Shown here: positions 44,534 through 52,837 of the stretch, piece by piece
How positions within the stretch are numbered: position 1 is the first letter of the stretch
Layout of the letters: each line of letters opens with the position of its first letter
DNA from: Pirellulaceae bacterium
Lineage (GTDB): Bacteria; Planctomycetota; Planctomycetia; Pirellulales; Pirellulaceae
Assembly: GCA_022448315.1 (NCBI GenBank)
Contig: JAKVCA010000002.1
Span: 3,149 to 67,148, forward strand
Length of the DNA stretch: 64,000 bases
Direction: 5' to 3'
The notes under the pieces: generated by a model
The model's database searches: none
Seen by the model: only the letters and a program-made list of their open reading frames with translations
What the model was told of the DNA's origin: nothing
Position numbers and translations under genes: made by a program

Positions 44534-45904
44534 TTACATGTCGATTTCGTAACCCTTGCGACTTTCGCGTCCCAGGAACGCGTTGGCCTCGGGATCTCCG
44601 ACGATTTCTCGGCTTTTGGGGTCCCACTTCAATCCCCGGTTCAATCGAATGGCGATATTCGCCAAGTGGCAAATCTCGATACTGCGATTGTGTGACCAGA
44701 CATCTGAAATGGGTTGCTCGCGAGACGCCATTGCTTCGATGAAATTGGCCGAGTGATTCTCACTCACCTTACCCCCGTAGACCTTTTCGACGGCCCCTTC
44801 CGGCAAGGGGCGATTGGCCAGATCCTCCACCGGTTTGCCAACGATTTTACCCCGGTTGACAAAGAATCGACCTCGGGTTCCTTCGAACAGGATTCCATTG
44901 TCTCCTTCACTGGTGATCACCAGCGGGATGTTCCCCGGCATGTTGGCCTGGATTTCAAATTTGGTGGGTGAGTTATACTGATCACCGACCATGGGGTAGC
45001 CCTTCGAGTACTCGACTGGCAACGAGAAGCTCACGGGCGTGATCTTGTTGGGTCCCGTATCTGCCGCACCCATCGCCCAGGACGCAATGTCGACATGATG
45101 CGCGCCCCAGTCGTTCATCTGCCCTCCAGAGTATTCGTACCAGTTTCTCCACGCATAGTGGCAGTTGGTGTAGAGAGGGACGCCGCCGCCGTAGCCCTTT
45201 CTCATTTCGGGCAGGGCTCGATAAGGGACTTTGGGAGCAGGGCCGAGCCAACGATCCCAGTCCAGTCCTTTCGGAGTATCGACCACGGGCAGGACCGGAG
45301 AGGCGGTTGCACCTCCAATGCCGCAGGTCACCTTGCGAATATCACCGATGCGACCCTCACGAATCAGGGCGATGGCTTGCAGGAATCGTTGTCCACTTTC
45401 GGTACGTTGCATTGTGCCGACCTGAAAAACGCGACCGGTCTTCTTCACGACTTTTTCGATCAGCTTGCCTTCGTCAATCGTCAGCGTCAGGGGCTTCTCG
45501 CAGTAGACATCCTTCCCGGAGAGCATTGCCTCGACGGCTACCTTGGTGTGCCAATGATCGGGCGTTGCAATCATCACCGCGTCGATGTCGTCCCTCTCCA
45601 GAATTTTTCGGTAGTCGTTGTAGCCTGACGCCTCTTTGCCGGTTCGCTCTTTAATCTTCTGCAGGTTGGTTCCAAGAACATTGGCATCGACGTCTGCGAA
45701 AGCAGCGAAGTCGGCAAACTTAGTCGTTTTGCTTGTGATCGCCCAGCCTTGATTTCGCAGGCCAATGGTGGCGAAGACGGGCCGGTCGTTTGGGGATTGG
45801 TAGCCCGTTACGCGAGAGGAAGAAGTCAGGTAGAGCCCCGTGGCTCCGGTTGCTGCCATTCCCTGAAGGAAGCGACGACGTGTCGAAAGATTTTTCGAGG
45901 ACAT
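44534..45904 (-). CDS. Tat-exported Gfo/Idh/MocA family oxidoreductase (456 aa)
   Basis: The N-terminus STRRRFLQGMAATGATG is a Tat signal. The Rossmann domain has FADVDANVLGT, DDIDAVMIATPDHWHTKVAVEAMLSGKDVYCEKPLTL (the EKP motif of the family) and VGTMQRTESGQRF. The C-terminal domain has YGGGVPLYTNCHYAWRNWYEYSGGQMNDWGAHHVDIASWAMG, with conserved GAH-D. The family oxidises or epimerises sugars with tightly bound NAD(P), and Tat export fits folding with the cofactor before transport. In Planctomycetota these proteins are abundant and mostly uncharacterised. The ATG at 45904 begins the Tat signal; a start at 45943 is less likely. It is monocistronic with a clear terminator. Confidence 0.92.
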   Translation of the reverse strand: MSSKNLSTRRRFLQGMAATGATGLYLTSSSRVTGYQSPNDRPVFATIGLRNQGWAITSKTTKFADFAAFADVDANVLGTNLQKIKERTGKEASGYNDYRKILERDDIDAVMIATPDHWHTKVAVEAMLSGKDVYCEKPLTLTIDEGKLIEKVVKKTGRVFQVGTMQRTESGQRFLQAIALIREGRIGDIRKVTCGIGGATASPVLPVVDTPKGLDWDRWLGPAPKVPYRALPEMRKGYGGGVPLYTNCHYAWRNWYEYSGGQMNDWGAHHVDIASWAMGAADTGPNKITPVSFSLPVEYSKGYPMVGDQYNSPTKFEIQANMPGNIPLVITSEGDNGILFEGTRGRFFVNRGKIVGKPVEDLANRPLPEGAVEKVYGGKVSENHSANFIEAMASREQPISDVWSHNRSIEICHLANIAIRLNRGLKWDPKSREIVGDPEANAFLGRESRKGYEIDM

Positions 45905-46229
45905 GTGAGGGCCTTTGAAATTTAAAAGTGGGAAAGCATCCAACGGGCTGCCGAAAGTGGAATTGGGGTATTGGGTGCGGCGTCAAGCTGGAATGCTGCT
46001 GAAGGGGATGGGGGTAATCGATCCCCAAAATCCGAACAATAACGGGGCGGATCTCGTGATTAATTCGCGACGATCACCCAAGGGAGAGTCTAGGCACAAC
46101 CCCTGCCTCGATCAAGTCGATTCGCCATTCCATGTGGATTGAAAGCGTGCAGAGGATAGGCAAAAAATCCACCTTGCAGGGGTGCGTTTCTGGATCTTTG
46201 CCGTGTCCCCTTCCCTTCAATCTTTGAGA
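45905..46229. other. Intergenic region, 325 bases
   Basis: The region lies upstream of the oxidoreductase and downstream of the CaCA gene, both on the minus strand. No supported gene, repeat or hairpin was seen. The oxidoreductase promoter must lie here. Confidence 0.5.
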
Positions 46230-47048
46230 TCAGGACCCGAGTAAACGCGAGCCAATGAGATAGGCAAGGAGGCCGAGCGGATAAACTACGCCAACATTCG
46301 ACATGTTGGATCCTGCGAGGTTGTCGAGGCATTCCTGTGTGTCCGACTTGCCATCGATTGTCGATTCCTTTTTGGCCGTGGAATAGACCGCGAAAAAGGT
46401 CACCATTTCTGGAATGCTTGTCACAAATCCAAGAATCCAGCCTGCGACTGCCGGTGGAATCTCCATCTGCTTGACGACGACCGCTGTCGACGTCCCCAAA
46501 AAGTAACCCGCGATGCTGATGGCAATCGAAGCGCCTACCGCGAGGAGAAGCCCCAAGGGAAGATTGCCCACGATTTCAGATGTGGCGTCCTGTTCCGTCG
46601 AGGGGGTATTCACCCGACGGTCGACCACTTGATAAACGACAAAAAATAACAGGAGTAGAGGGACAAGATACCAAGCGGTATCGATTTCCCACTGCATCAT
46701 CACGACAGGGACCGCGATGGCGAGACCGGCGAATAACAGCTCATCCAAAAAACGCAAGCTTAACAGGTCTTTAAATTGACGGTAGAAAATGACGGCCATC
46801 AACATCAGGGAGGTATTGATGATATTGGAACTGGCGATGTTCCAAAGACCAGCATTCCAGACCCCAGCCAAGCCTGCGGCAAGCAAACATACCAGTTCCG
46901 GGACCGATGTCGCGTAGCCGGTCACCTGACCCCTGACTTTGGGAGACCATTTCAGGGCGTTTGCGATATGGTCAATGCCTCGTAAAAGGCCCGCTTTAAC
47001 AAAAAAGATAATGGCCGCCGCGGATAGGACCATGTAGATCGCTGACAT
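46230..47048 (-). CDS. CaCA-type (sodium/calcium exchanger-like) membrane protein (272 aa)
   Basis: It is hydrophobic throughout, with about 8-9 membrane segments. Two alpha-repeat-like motifs are visible: GYATSVPELVCLLAAGLAG...NIASSNIINTS (about 44-80) and GFVTSIPEMVTFFAVYSTAKK...NLAGSNMSNVG (about 205-252). The G-x-x-x-S-x-P-E and S-N-x-x-N patterns are those of the CaCA family (YrbG/NCX_Mj), in which the Glu and Asn residues coordinate Na+ or Ca2+. At 272 residues it is somewhat short compared with YrbG (about 325). The transported ion is not certain. The ATG at 47048 gives a first membrane segment (SAIYMVLSAAAIIFFV). It stands alone with a 183-base gap to the small unknown gene upstream. 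Confidence 0.84.
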   Translation of the reverse strand: MSAIYMVLSAAAIIFFVKAGLLRGIDHIANALKWSPKVRGQVTGYATSVPELVCLLAAGLAGVWNAGLWNIASSNIINTSLMLMAVIFYRQFKDLLSLRFLDELLFAGLAIAVPVVMMQWEIDTAWYLVPLLLLFFVVYQVVDRRVNTPSTEQDATSEIVGNLPLGLLLAVGASIAISIAGYFLGTSTAVVVKQMEIPPAVAGWILGFVTSIPEMVTFFAVYSTAKKESTIDGKSDTQECLDNLAGSNMSNVGVVYPLGLLAYLIGSRLLGS

Positions 47049-47231
47049 TCAGGAAGGCTTCCCATTTGAAAGTAACGTGAGGTTTGGCCCCATTTTGGAG
47101 TGGACGAGTGTGCGGTGCAAACCTGTGTGAATTCCATTTCGGTCGCACGTTGAGAACGGTTTGCAGCGGCACGCCAGTCGGGCATCTGAGTGCGTGTGTT
47201 GGTGCGTGTCCGTTGCATGAGTACCACCCCA

Positions 47232-47591
47232 TCAGTTTTGCTCATCATAGGCCAATTCATCCCCGATCCAAACTTGAAACCGTCGAATTGCCATTCCACG
47301 CGAAAAGCCGATATCGATCCGACATGGACGCCGTTGTGGATCGACAGACTCGGGGAGCTCGAATGCAATTTTTCGATGAATCCGGAGCCAGCTTACTCGG
47401 AACCAGAGGTTTTGGTCGTTGATGTCGATTCGTTGACGCCACCACCAACAGCTATACCGGAGTCTTGCGGGAAACGGGAGTTCAAACTCGATGACTCGAA
47501 ACAGAAACGCGGCCTGGATGACTCTCGCATGAGGGCCGAGCGATCGCTCGTGAAGCGAGCCAGAGCTGGGAGATTGGTAGGGATTGACCAT
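47232..47591 (-). CDS. Small conserved-type hypothetical protein with N-terminal NPYQSP (119 aa)
   Basis: The product begins MVNPYQSPSSG. Many planctomycete membrane or unknown proteins begin with a similar NP(Y/F)QSP stretch, so the start at 47591 is likely. The middle (about 25-60) has basic and Trp/Arg-rich sequence. The C-terminal half (WLRIHRKIAFELPES, IDIGFSRGMAIRRFQVWIGDEL) shows beta-strand alternation and natural composition rather than shadow-frame character. No clear membrane segment, no known domain and no strong ribosome site. A longer plus-strand frame overlaps it but looks non-coding. I do not know its function. Confidence 0.5.
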   Translation of the reverse strand: MVNPYQSPSSGSLHERSLGPHARVIQAAFLFRVIEFELPFPARLRYSCWWWRQRIDINDQNLWFRVSWLRIHRKIAFELPESVDPQRRPCRIDIGFSRGMAIRRFQVWIGDELAYDEQN

Positions 47592-47913
47592 GGATTCCAC
47601 TACGGAGTCGCTTTGCCATCATGCACCCACGCTGGGTCTCCGTCGATCCGTCAAGCGGATTGTCGCTTCCGAGTCTGGGATTCCATCGTTCCACCAATGG
47701 GCCGGATAGGCTCAAACAGGAGCGGCATGGGTCGGGTGTGTTTCGGCAGCGATGGCGGGTCGTCCCGCGTATGTCCGTCTTCCGGGGCCGTTGTGTGGCC
47801 ATTCGAAGTTTCGAACCCCGCCTGTCCTTTCATAATTGCCGTGACGACGGACCAGGCAAGGGGCGTCTTTGTTCAAAGCTTCGAACTCTGGAGTATCAGG
47901 CCAACGCTTCCTC
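47592..47913. other. Intergenic region, 322 bases
   Basis: The region lies between the MamK-like gene and the small NPYQSP gene. Open frames here have low-likelihood composition and no motif. Nothing else seen. Confidence 0.5.
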
Positions 47914-49002
47914 TTAGGCGGCCTTTGCGTTTTGGCTTCGAAGTTGCTCCCAGTTTTCTGCAGGCATGGCCATGCAGAGTTTTAATGCTCCGGCTGCACC
48001 TGCATACAGGCAGTCATTGACGCGAGTGACCTTGCCGCCACCCAGCTTCTCAACGCCGGTTTCGAGAAGTCGATCCAATCCTCGAAGTTGGCTTCCACCG
48101 CCTCCGAGGAGGATGTTGCCTCGCAACTGGGCCTGAAATTCCGGATCCGACATGGCGACCGTTTTGTGGATGCCCTCGATAATCGGCTCGACAAGGACTC
48201 GGCAGGCGTCTCGAATGATGTCCGTAATGTCAAATTCGGTTGGGACTCCCTCGACGGGCATGACGACCACCGCCCGCTCCTGATCGTCTGAGACCGTTCC
48301 AAATTTTTCCTTGAATTGGCGAGCCATGTTGAGCGTGACTTGAGCGTCGGGATGAGCCTGTTGGATCAACGACAAAAGCTCCCGATCGACGGCGTCTCCC
48401 CCGACCGATGCTGAGTATTGTTGGTCAGGTTTCGGGTAGGTTCCGAACATCGGGCAGACGTCGATCGTTCCCGCACCGATATCAACCACGAGGGTTCCAA
48501 CCAGATGACCGAATCCGTACGCAATGCAAAAAGGCTCAGCGACAATCATGACGGCATCGAAGTGAGGAGACGCGGCCTGCAGGATGACATTTTTGGCCTC
48601 GTCGGAAGCCTGAGAGGGTGCACCGATGACGGCGTACCGAGGTCCTGTTCCAAGTTCAACGCGTCGAACCACTTCACCCATGATTGACTTTGCCGCCTTG
48701 CAACGACGATTGACTTCGTCCGCCGAGAGACCTGCGGCGGAGGAGTCGGTGTACTTCAGGGCCCCACAGTCAAAAGGGCGGACGAGATTGACGGCTGTCC
48801 GGACTTGACCAATACGATCACCAAAGACCTCGTCGCATCCCAGCATCCCGCGGGCAATATGATCCTTGGGTAACCCGACTGCCGTCATGATGGAATCACG
48901 ATTTCCATTTGAGGCAACAATGGAAGTTTTGAAGGTGCCAAAGTCGATGCCAACACATTGCGGTTTGTTACTCATGAGAACGTCCTTGTTTTGGGCCGGC
49001 AT
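47914..49002 (-). CDS. MamK/MreB-like bacterial actin (362 aa)
   Basis: It has an actin-fold ATPase pattern: phosphate-1 CVGIDFGTFKTSIVASNG (16-33), PKDHIARGMLGCDEVFGDRI, LVRPFDCGALKYTD, YAVIGAPSQASDEAKN, phosphate-2 LVVDIGAGTIDVCPM, and adenosine motif NILLGGGGSQLRGLD. The PKDHIA-GCDEVFGD segment and overall length match MamK, the magnetosome filament actin, more closely than MreB. No magnetosome genes are visible, so a role in positioning another envelope or membrane structure is more likely. The start codon overlaps the upstream stop (TAATG at 49004-49000), indicating translational coupling with the coiled-coil membrane protein; an internal ATG at 48975 with an AAGGA box is the alternative start. 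Confidence 0.88.
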   Translation of the reverse strand: MPAQNKDVLMSNKPQCVGIDFGTFKTSIVASNGNRDSIMTAVGLPKDHIARGMLGCDEVFGDRIGQVRTAVNLVRPFDCGALKYTDSSAAGLSADEVNRRCKAAKSIMGEVVRRVELGTGPRYAVIGAPSQASDEAKNVILQAASPHFDAVMIVAEPFCIAYGFGHLVGTLVVDIGAGTIDVCPMFGTYPKPDQQYSASVGGDAVDRELLSLIQQAHPDAQVTLNMARQFKEKFGTVSDDQERAVVVMPVEGVPTEFDITDIIRDACRVLVEPIIEGIHKTVAMSDPEFQAQLRGNILLGGGGSQLRGLDRLLETGVEKLGGGKVTRVNDCLYAGAAGALKLCMAMPAENWEQLRSQNAKAA

Positions 49003-50012
49003 TAGCTGGCCTTATTTGAAAGGTTCAGGTTGTCTTGGAGAATCTGAGCCATGAGCGCAGAATTCACTTCCTGTTTCTGTTTTTTCTCGTCACGATGCTG
49101 ATCCGAGAAGGTCTCAAATGACAGAATCGTTGCAGAGTCGTCCGTACTGAGGTCAATATTTGGGGCGAGTGGTTCGGGGATTTCCTCCTGTTGGCTGACA
49201 GGAAGTGGTAAAACCGTCGCCCCTGCTTTGGCGTCTTCGTGCGGCCATGCGAGGCCACGGGTTCGACGAGGACGCAGTTCGGAAGATTCCGGCATGTATT
49301 GTTCGGGAACGGTAGTCGGGACATGCTGCGGTGGAGCTGTGGGACGATCGAGGTGGCTCGCGCGACTAAGACCCAGTCGGTATGCGCTCAAGGTCAAAGC
49401 GAATAACGAAACCAGAAAAGCGCTGAGGGTCAGTGTCAACCAAGGAACCGCGCTGGACTGCAACGGGGAGCTCGTAGGAGTGATCTGGGCTTCCGGACGA
49501 GGAATACCCGGAGCGAGATGAGATATCGACGACGCGACGGTGCCTGAAGAGACACTCTGCGAAGGGGTTTGCGATACCGATTCGATGCGTTGTGAAAGTT
49601 GGCGGATGTCTTGAAGGTTCGAATCCAGTTTCTGCTCGATTGAATTCCATTTTGCTTGCGCTTCGGAAACTCGGGAGGCATCAATGGAGCTCTGGATCAA
49701 CGCCTGCAGTTCCTCCATCCCCAAGAATTCGATTGACTCTCCCGATGGCGTGAGCGTGCCCGAATTGGGATGAAGGTCATAAGCCGGTTGACGGGCGGTT
49801 GACCGAGGTGGGTTCAAGGGTTCCAGGGCGGGGGCCGGGGCGGTTCTTGCGACCCCGGTTAAACCATCGATTCGGTCTCGCCGTTGTTTTCCGCGGATTT
49901 CGATCAATTGCAAATGATCCGTGCCCAACATTTGCTGCTGGCCTACAACCGTTTCTGGAACGGAGACGATGGCAGAAAGAAAAAGGCAGATAACCGTAGC
50001 CTTTGTCCACAT
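49002..50012 (-). CDS. Membrane protein with coiled coil, coupled to the MamK-like actin gene (336 aa)
   Basis: I recognise no family. Residues 1-27 form a signal peptide or anchor (WTKATVICLFLSAIVSV). The next 80 residues are Pro/Arg-rich and polar. From about 108 to 160 an acidic/Gln-rich helical stretch (EELQALIQSSIDASRVSEAQAKWNSIEQKL...) looks like a coiled coil. A transmembrane segment follows at about 193-213 (WLTLTLSAFLVSLFALTLSAY), then a 120-residue charged, Pro-rich cytoplasmic tail ending MAQILQDNLNLSNKAS. The stop overlaps the actin start by one base. A GTG at 50063 with a GAGGG box is an alternative start. The layout suggests a membrane anchor for actin filaments; this is inference. 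Confidence 0.6.
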   Translation of the reverse strand: MWTKATVICLFLSAIVSVPETVVGQQQMLGTDHLQLIEIRGKQRRDRIDGLTGVARTAPAPALEPLNPPRSTARQPAYDLHPNSGTLTPSGESIEFLGMEELQALIQSSIDASRVSEAQAKWNSIEQKLDSNLQDIRQLSQRIESVSQTPSQSVSSGTVASSISHLAPGIPRPEAQITPTSSPLQSSAVPWLTLTLSAFLVSLFALTLSAYRLGLSRASHLDRPTAPPQHVPTTVPEQYMPESSELRPRRTRGLAWPHEDAKAGATVLPLPVSQQEEIPEPLAPNIDLSTDDSATILSFETFSDQHRDEKKQKQEVNSALMAQILQDNLNLSNKAS

Positions 50013-50510
50013 GATGGTGATCCACACGATGTTCAGGCGGCGTGACAAGGACGAACGGGGCACAACGCCCTCGAAGGCACAACAATACTTAAGTCACCAT
50101 CGTCGACGGGCAGAGCCAACTTCACTCGGGCCGGATAGATCCACGAAGATGCAAGCCGTTTGCCCCAACTGCTAGCTAGTTGCGAAGAAACTCACGTCGG
50201 ATTGGCCAAAGGCTGTAAATCATGGCTGCCCCTTGTCGTGATTGTGCCTGAAGTCCTCTATTCTTAAGGTCGAGCCATGAGGACCATGAAACCCAATTGG
50301 GAAACGAAGCCCCGGATTGGAATGAGCTCTAGAGCGCTACGCGAGCAAGCATTGAGGCGAGGAGAATTCCACTCGCCAAGGGGAACCCAAAAGAATCGGA
50401 AAACAGACTCCAGTTCGAAGGAACATCAGGCCCTTGTCTTACCCGCATCGACCCGGCCGAAGCGTGTTTGAAAAACCGGCTCTCCCGCGTAATCGACTTG
50501 AGATCAGTTC
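50013..50510. other. Divergent intergenic region, 498 bases
   Basis: The region lies between the coiled-coil membrane protein (minus) and the glycosyltransferase (plus). A 64-codon plus-strand frame at 50277-50471 is Arg/Lys/Ser-rich without motif or ribosome site. It must hold both promoters. No hairpin with a T-tract was found. Confidence 0.5.
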
Positions 50511-51284
50511 ATGATGCCTGAAACGACGATCGTGGTGCCCTGCTTCAATGAGGCAGCCAGACTGCAGCCCGACGCTTTTCGTGAGTTCGTCAAGAAGTCG
50601 CCGTCTTGCGAGTTTCTTTTCGTGGACGATGGCAGCCAAGATGAGACTCGGTTGATTCTGGAGTGCCTCGAACAATCCAATGGAAATCGATTTCAGGTAC
50701 TTCGATTGGAGCAGAACCAGGGAAAAGCGGAAGCGGTTCGGCAAGGCTTGATCCGAGCGATTCAAGGTCCCGCGGCTTATGTGGGTTTTTGGGACGCTGA
50801 TCTCGCCACGCCACTCGACGCCATTCCCGAGTTTCTTGACGTGTTCGAGGAGCGGCCAGATTTACAGGCGGTGGTCGGTTCACGGGTGAAATTGCTGGGC
50901 CGAAAAATTGATCGTACGGCTTTCCGGCACTATGCGGGACGCGTTTTTGCCACCTTCGCTTCGCTCGTCCTTGGGATTCCTATCTACGATACTCAATGCG
51001 GAGCAAAGCTTTTTCGAGCGGATGCCGCGCTTCAAGAGGTGGTGTCCAAGCGATTTCTGACCACCTGGATTTTTGATGTCGAATTGATCGCGCGTTATGG
51101 ACGCGCGGTCAAGGAGGTTTCGCTGGAGGACATGATCTACGAGTTGCCGCTGCGGCGATGGACAGACGTTGCGGGCTCGAAGCTGAAGCCCAAGGATTTC
51201 TGCAAAGCCGTCCTGGAGCTCAATCGGGTCCGGAGAATCTATCCGAGTCCAACGCGTGGTCGAGCCAAGAGAAGCAAACACTGA
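50511..51284 (+). CDS. Glycosyltransferase family 2, dolichyl/polyprenyl-phosphate sugar transferase-like (257 aa)
   Basis: GT2 fold, type A: TIVVPCFNEAARL (6-18), FLFVDDGSQDET (36-46), NQGKAEAVRQGL (69-80), metal-binding D-x-D as WDADLATP (94-101), VGSRVKLLGRKIDRTAFRHYAGRVFAT, and YDTQCGAKLFRADA followed by FDVELIARY. This pattern matches dolichyl-phosphate beta-glucosyltransferase and polyprenyl-phosphate glycosyltransferases, which make lipid-linked sugars at the cytoplasmic face. No C-terminal membrane segments are present, so it is a peripheral enzyme. It lies divergent from the envelope genes and convergent with the TPR gene (22 bases apart). It may supply sugar for a surface polymer; the substrate is unknown. 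Confidence 0.92.
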   Translation: MMPETTIVVPCFNEAARLQPDAFREFVKKSPSCEFLFVDDGSQDETRLILECLEQSNGNRFQVLRLEQNQGKAEAVRQGLIRAIQGPAAYVGFWDADLATPLDAIPEFLDVFEERPDLQAVVGSRVKLLGRKIDRTAFRHYAGRVFATFASLVLGIPIYDTQCGAKLFRADAALQEVVSKRFLTTWIFDVELIARYGRAVKEVSLEDMIYELPLRRWTDVAGSKLKPKDFCKAVLELNRVRRIYPSPTRGRAKRSKH

Positions 51285-51306
51285 AGCCAAAGCCGGAATG
51301 GGCTCT

Positions 51307-52032
51307 CTAAAATGAAGGCGGAGTCGGGTCCTGCGAGGCCATTCGTGTGGCTGACTCCTGAGCCATCAGGCAAAGTCTTTGTGTGCTGCTGATTTTCTCA
51401 GTCGCTTGCCCGTCCACGTTCGCTTCAGAGGCCATCTGCAACTGACGAGAGGCCTGCTCAATTTCGCCATTTTCGAGGTAAGCGACCGCAAGATTGCAAT
51501 GGGCCTCAGATTCCGAAATGCCCGAATGGAAAAACTGAACGATTGCTTCGTGTTCACGTCCTGTTCGAGCTAAAAGCAGACCGTAGTTGACTCGAGTACG
51601 AGGGTCTTCTGCTGCGAGTTGAATGGCTTTCTGAAATGCAGCTTCCGCTGGCTCCCATTGCTCCTGAAGATAGAGACTATATCCCAGGTCATTCCAGACC
51701 GTAGGTTGGTCGGAGTCGAGTTCGAGGCTTTTCCGATAGTTGTTCGAGGCCTCTGCGGCACGACCCAGTTGGTCCTGCATGAGGCCGAGGCGGTGCCACG
51801 CTTGAGCATGCTTAGGATCGAGCTCGGTGACCTTCTGGTAGGCGAGAATCGCGTCCGAGAATTCTGCATTCCGTTCCGCTGATTGTGCCAGCGCAAACTG
51901 AATTTCAGATTTTTGCTGTAGTGAGCGGTTCGCTGCGGTCTTGCTTCCGGATGGAAGCATGGCGCAACCGAATTGCGTGCACGCCACGCCGAGCAGAAGG
52001 GTAACAACCGTTTTGATGGGTAGCGGGCACAC
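51307..52032 (-). CDS. TPR-repeat envelope protein, possibly a lipoprotein (241 aa)
   Basis: A GTG start with an AGGAAG box 8 bases upstream begins a hydrophobic segment (residues 8-24, ending CTQFGCAM). Cys23 could be a lipidation site. Then come at least four tetratricopeptide repeats of 34 residues: FSDAILAYQKVTELDPKHAQAWHRLGLMQDQLG, AEASNNYRKSLELDSDQPTVWNDLGYSLYLQ, WEPAEAAFQKAIQLAAEDPRTRVNYGLLLA, HEAIVQFFHSGISESEAHCNLAVAYLE. It is a scaffold likely in the periplasm, similar in layout to TadD or PilW/PilF-type lipoproteins that help secretins or pili assemble. It follows the exported 221-residue protein by 69 bases and the secretin further upstream, all in the same direction. Confidence 0.82.
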   Translation of the reverse strand: MCPLPIKTVVTLLLGVACTQFGCAMLPSGSKTAANRSLQQKSEIQFALAQSAERNAEFSDAILAYQKVTELDPKHAQAWHRLGLMQDQLGRAAEASNNYRKSLELDSDQPTVWNDLGYSLYLQEQWEPAEAAFQKAIQLAAEDPRTRVNYGLLLARTGREHEAIVQFFHSGISESEAHCNLAVAYLENGEIEQASRQLQMASEANVDGQATEKISSTQRLCLMAQESATRMASQDPTPPSF

Positions 52033-52101
52033 AGCAAACTTCCTGAGGGGAACATTGACCCGGGAACGTTACATGAGGTCCCAATCAGCGTCAACGGCGT
52101 T

Positions 52102-52767
52102 TCACGGACCGATTCCGTCCCAAATGCTGGAAGGGCCCTTGCTTCGGGAAGGTTCGCGATCGCTCCTGTGGGGCACGTTGGGCCGAACTTGCTTCATCCA
52201 GATCGACTGAGCTTCAACCCCGTCCAGGCCAGGGGTTTGCGGGTGACCGATGTCGACCATGAACGCCTCTGCTTCGAATCCAAGTTCTTTCAGTCGTGAG
52301 CTGACCTCAGCTTGTCGCTGTCGGTCCAGCGTATTCGAAACTCCGGAGGGCTGAATCGTGATGGGAAGGCCTGCAGGAATGGCGGTTGATGCGATCTTCT
52401 GAAGTTGATATCGCCCACGAAAATTCAGTTTTGCAGATCGAACATCCTCGAAATCGTACCGGTAAAGGACCAGCCGATCCGCTACACCATTCCACTGTTG
52501 TGTATGCAGCAAATACTGGGTGTAACTACCAAAGGGTCGCTGATAAGAGTGGTTCCCGTAACTCCAGTGCCGGTTATGCAGGATTGGGTTAGCTTTGACG
52601 CCCAACCAGGATTCAACACGCCCAAACACGCCCGCCCGGTGCATCATTTTCCCGTTGACGTTTTCGTCGCAGTTGGGAGCGATGGGGCGGATCTCTTGAG
52701 CGTGCAGCATGGTGACGCCGCCAAAGAGAACTGCCAGTAATGCTTGAGTGAAAGATTTCGTGACCAC
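52102..52767 (-). CDS. Exported protein of unknown family, downstream of secretin (221 aa)
   Basis: The GTG at 52767 has an AAGGAA box 9 bases upstream and begins a signal peptide (residues 5-24, ending TMLHAQ). I recognise no family. The N-terminal region is polar with His/Tyr/Trp-rich sequence (NPILHNRHWSYGNHSYQRPFGSYTQYLLH). The middle has LYRYDFEDVRSAKLNFRGRYQLQKI. The C-terminal part has an SPOR- or BON-like look (RQAEVSSRLKELGFEAEAFMVDIGHP) but no certain match. It lies 70 bases after the secretin gene and 69 before the TPR gene, and may be an accessory protein of the same envelope system. Confidence 0.65.
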   Translation of the reverse strand: MVTKSFTQALLAVLFGGVTMLHAQEIRPIAPNCDENVNGKMMHRAGVFGRVESWLGVKANPILHNRHWSYGNHSYQRPFGSYTQYLLHTQQWNGVADRLVLYRYDFEDVRSAKLNFRGRYQLQKIASTAIPAGLPITIQPSGVSNTLDRQRQAEVSSRLKELGFEAEAFMVDIGHPQTPGLDGVEAQSIWMKQVRPNVPHRSDREPSRSKGPSSIWDGIGP

Positions 52768-52837
52768 GACATGGGTTCCTTGGGCCGGACAGTACAACAG
52801 GCGATTAAACGGGTGGTCTAACGGTTTGGCCAAAAGG

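Noticed and set aside
47190-48020. 276-codon plus-strand open frame
   Set aside because: It overlaps the end of the well-supported MamK-like gene, is rich in Arg, Ser, Cys and Pro, and shows no motif or ribosome site.
50277-50471. 64-codon plus-strand frame before the glycosyltransferase
   Set aside because: It is strongly Arg/Lys/Ser-biased, with no ribosome site or recognisable motif.
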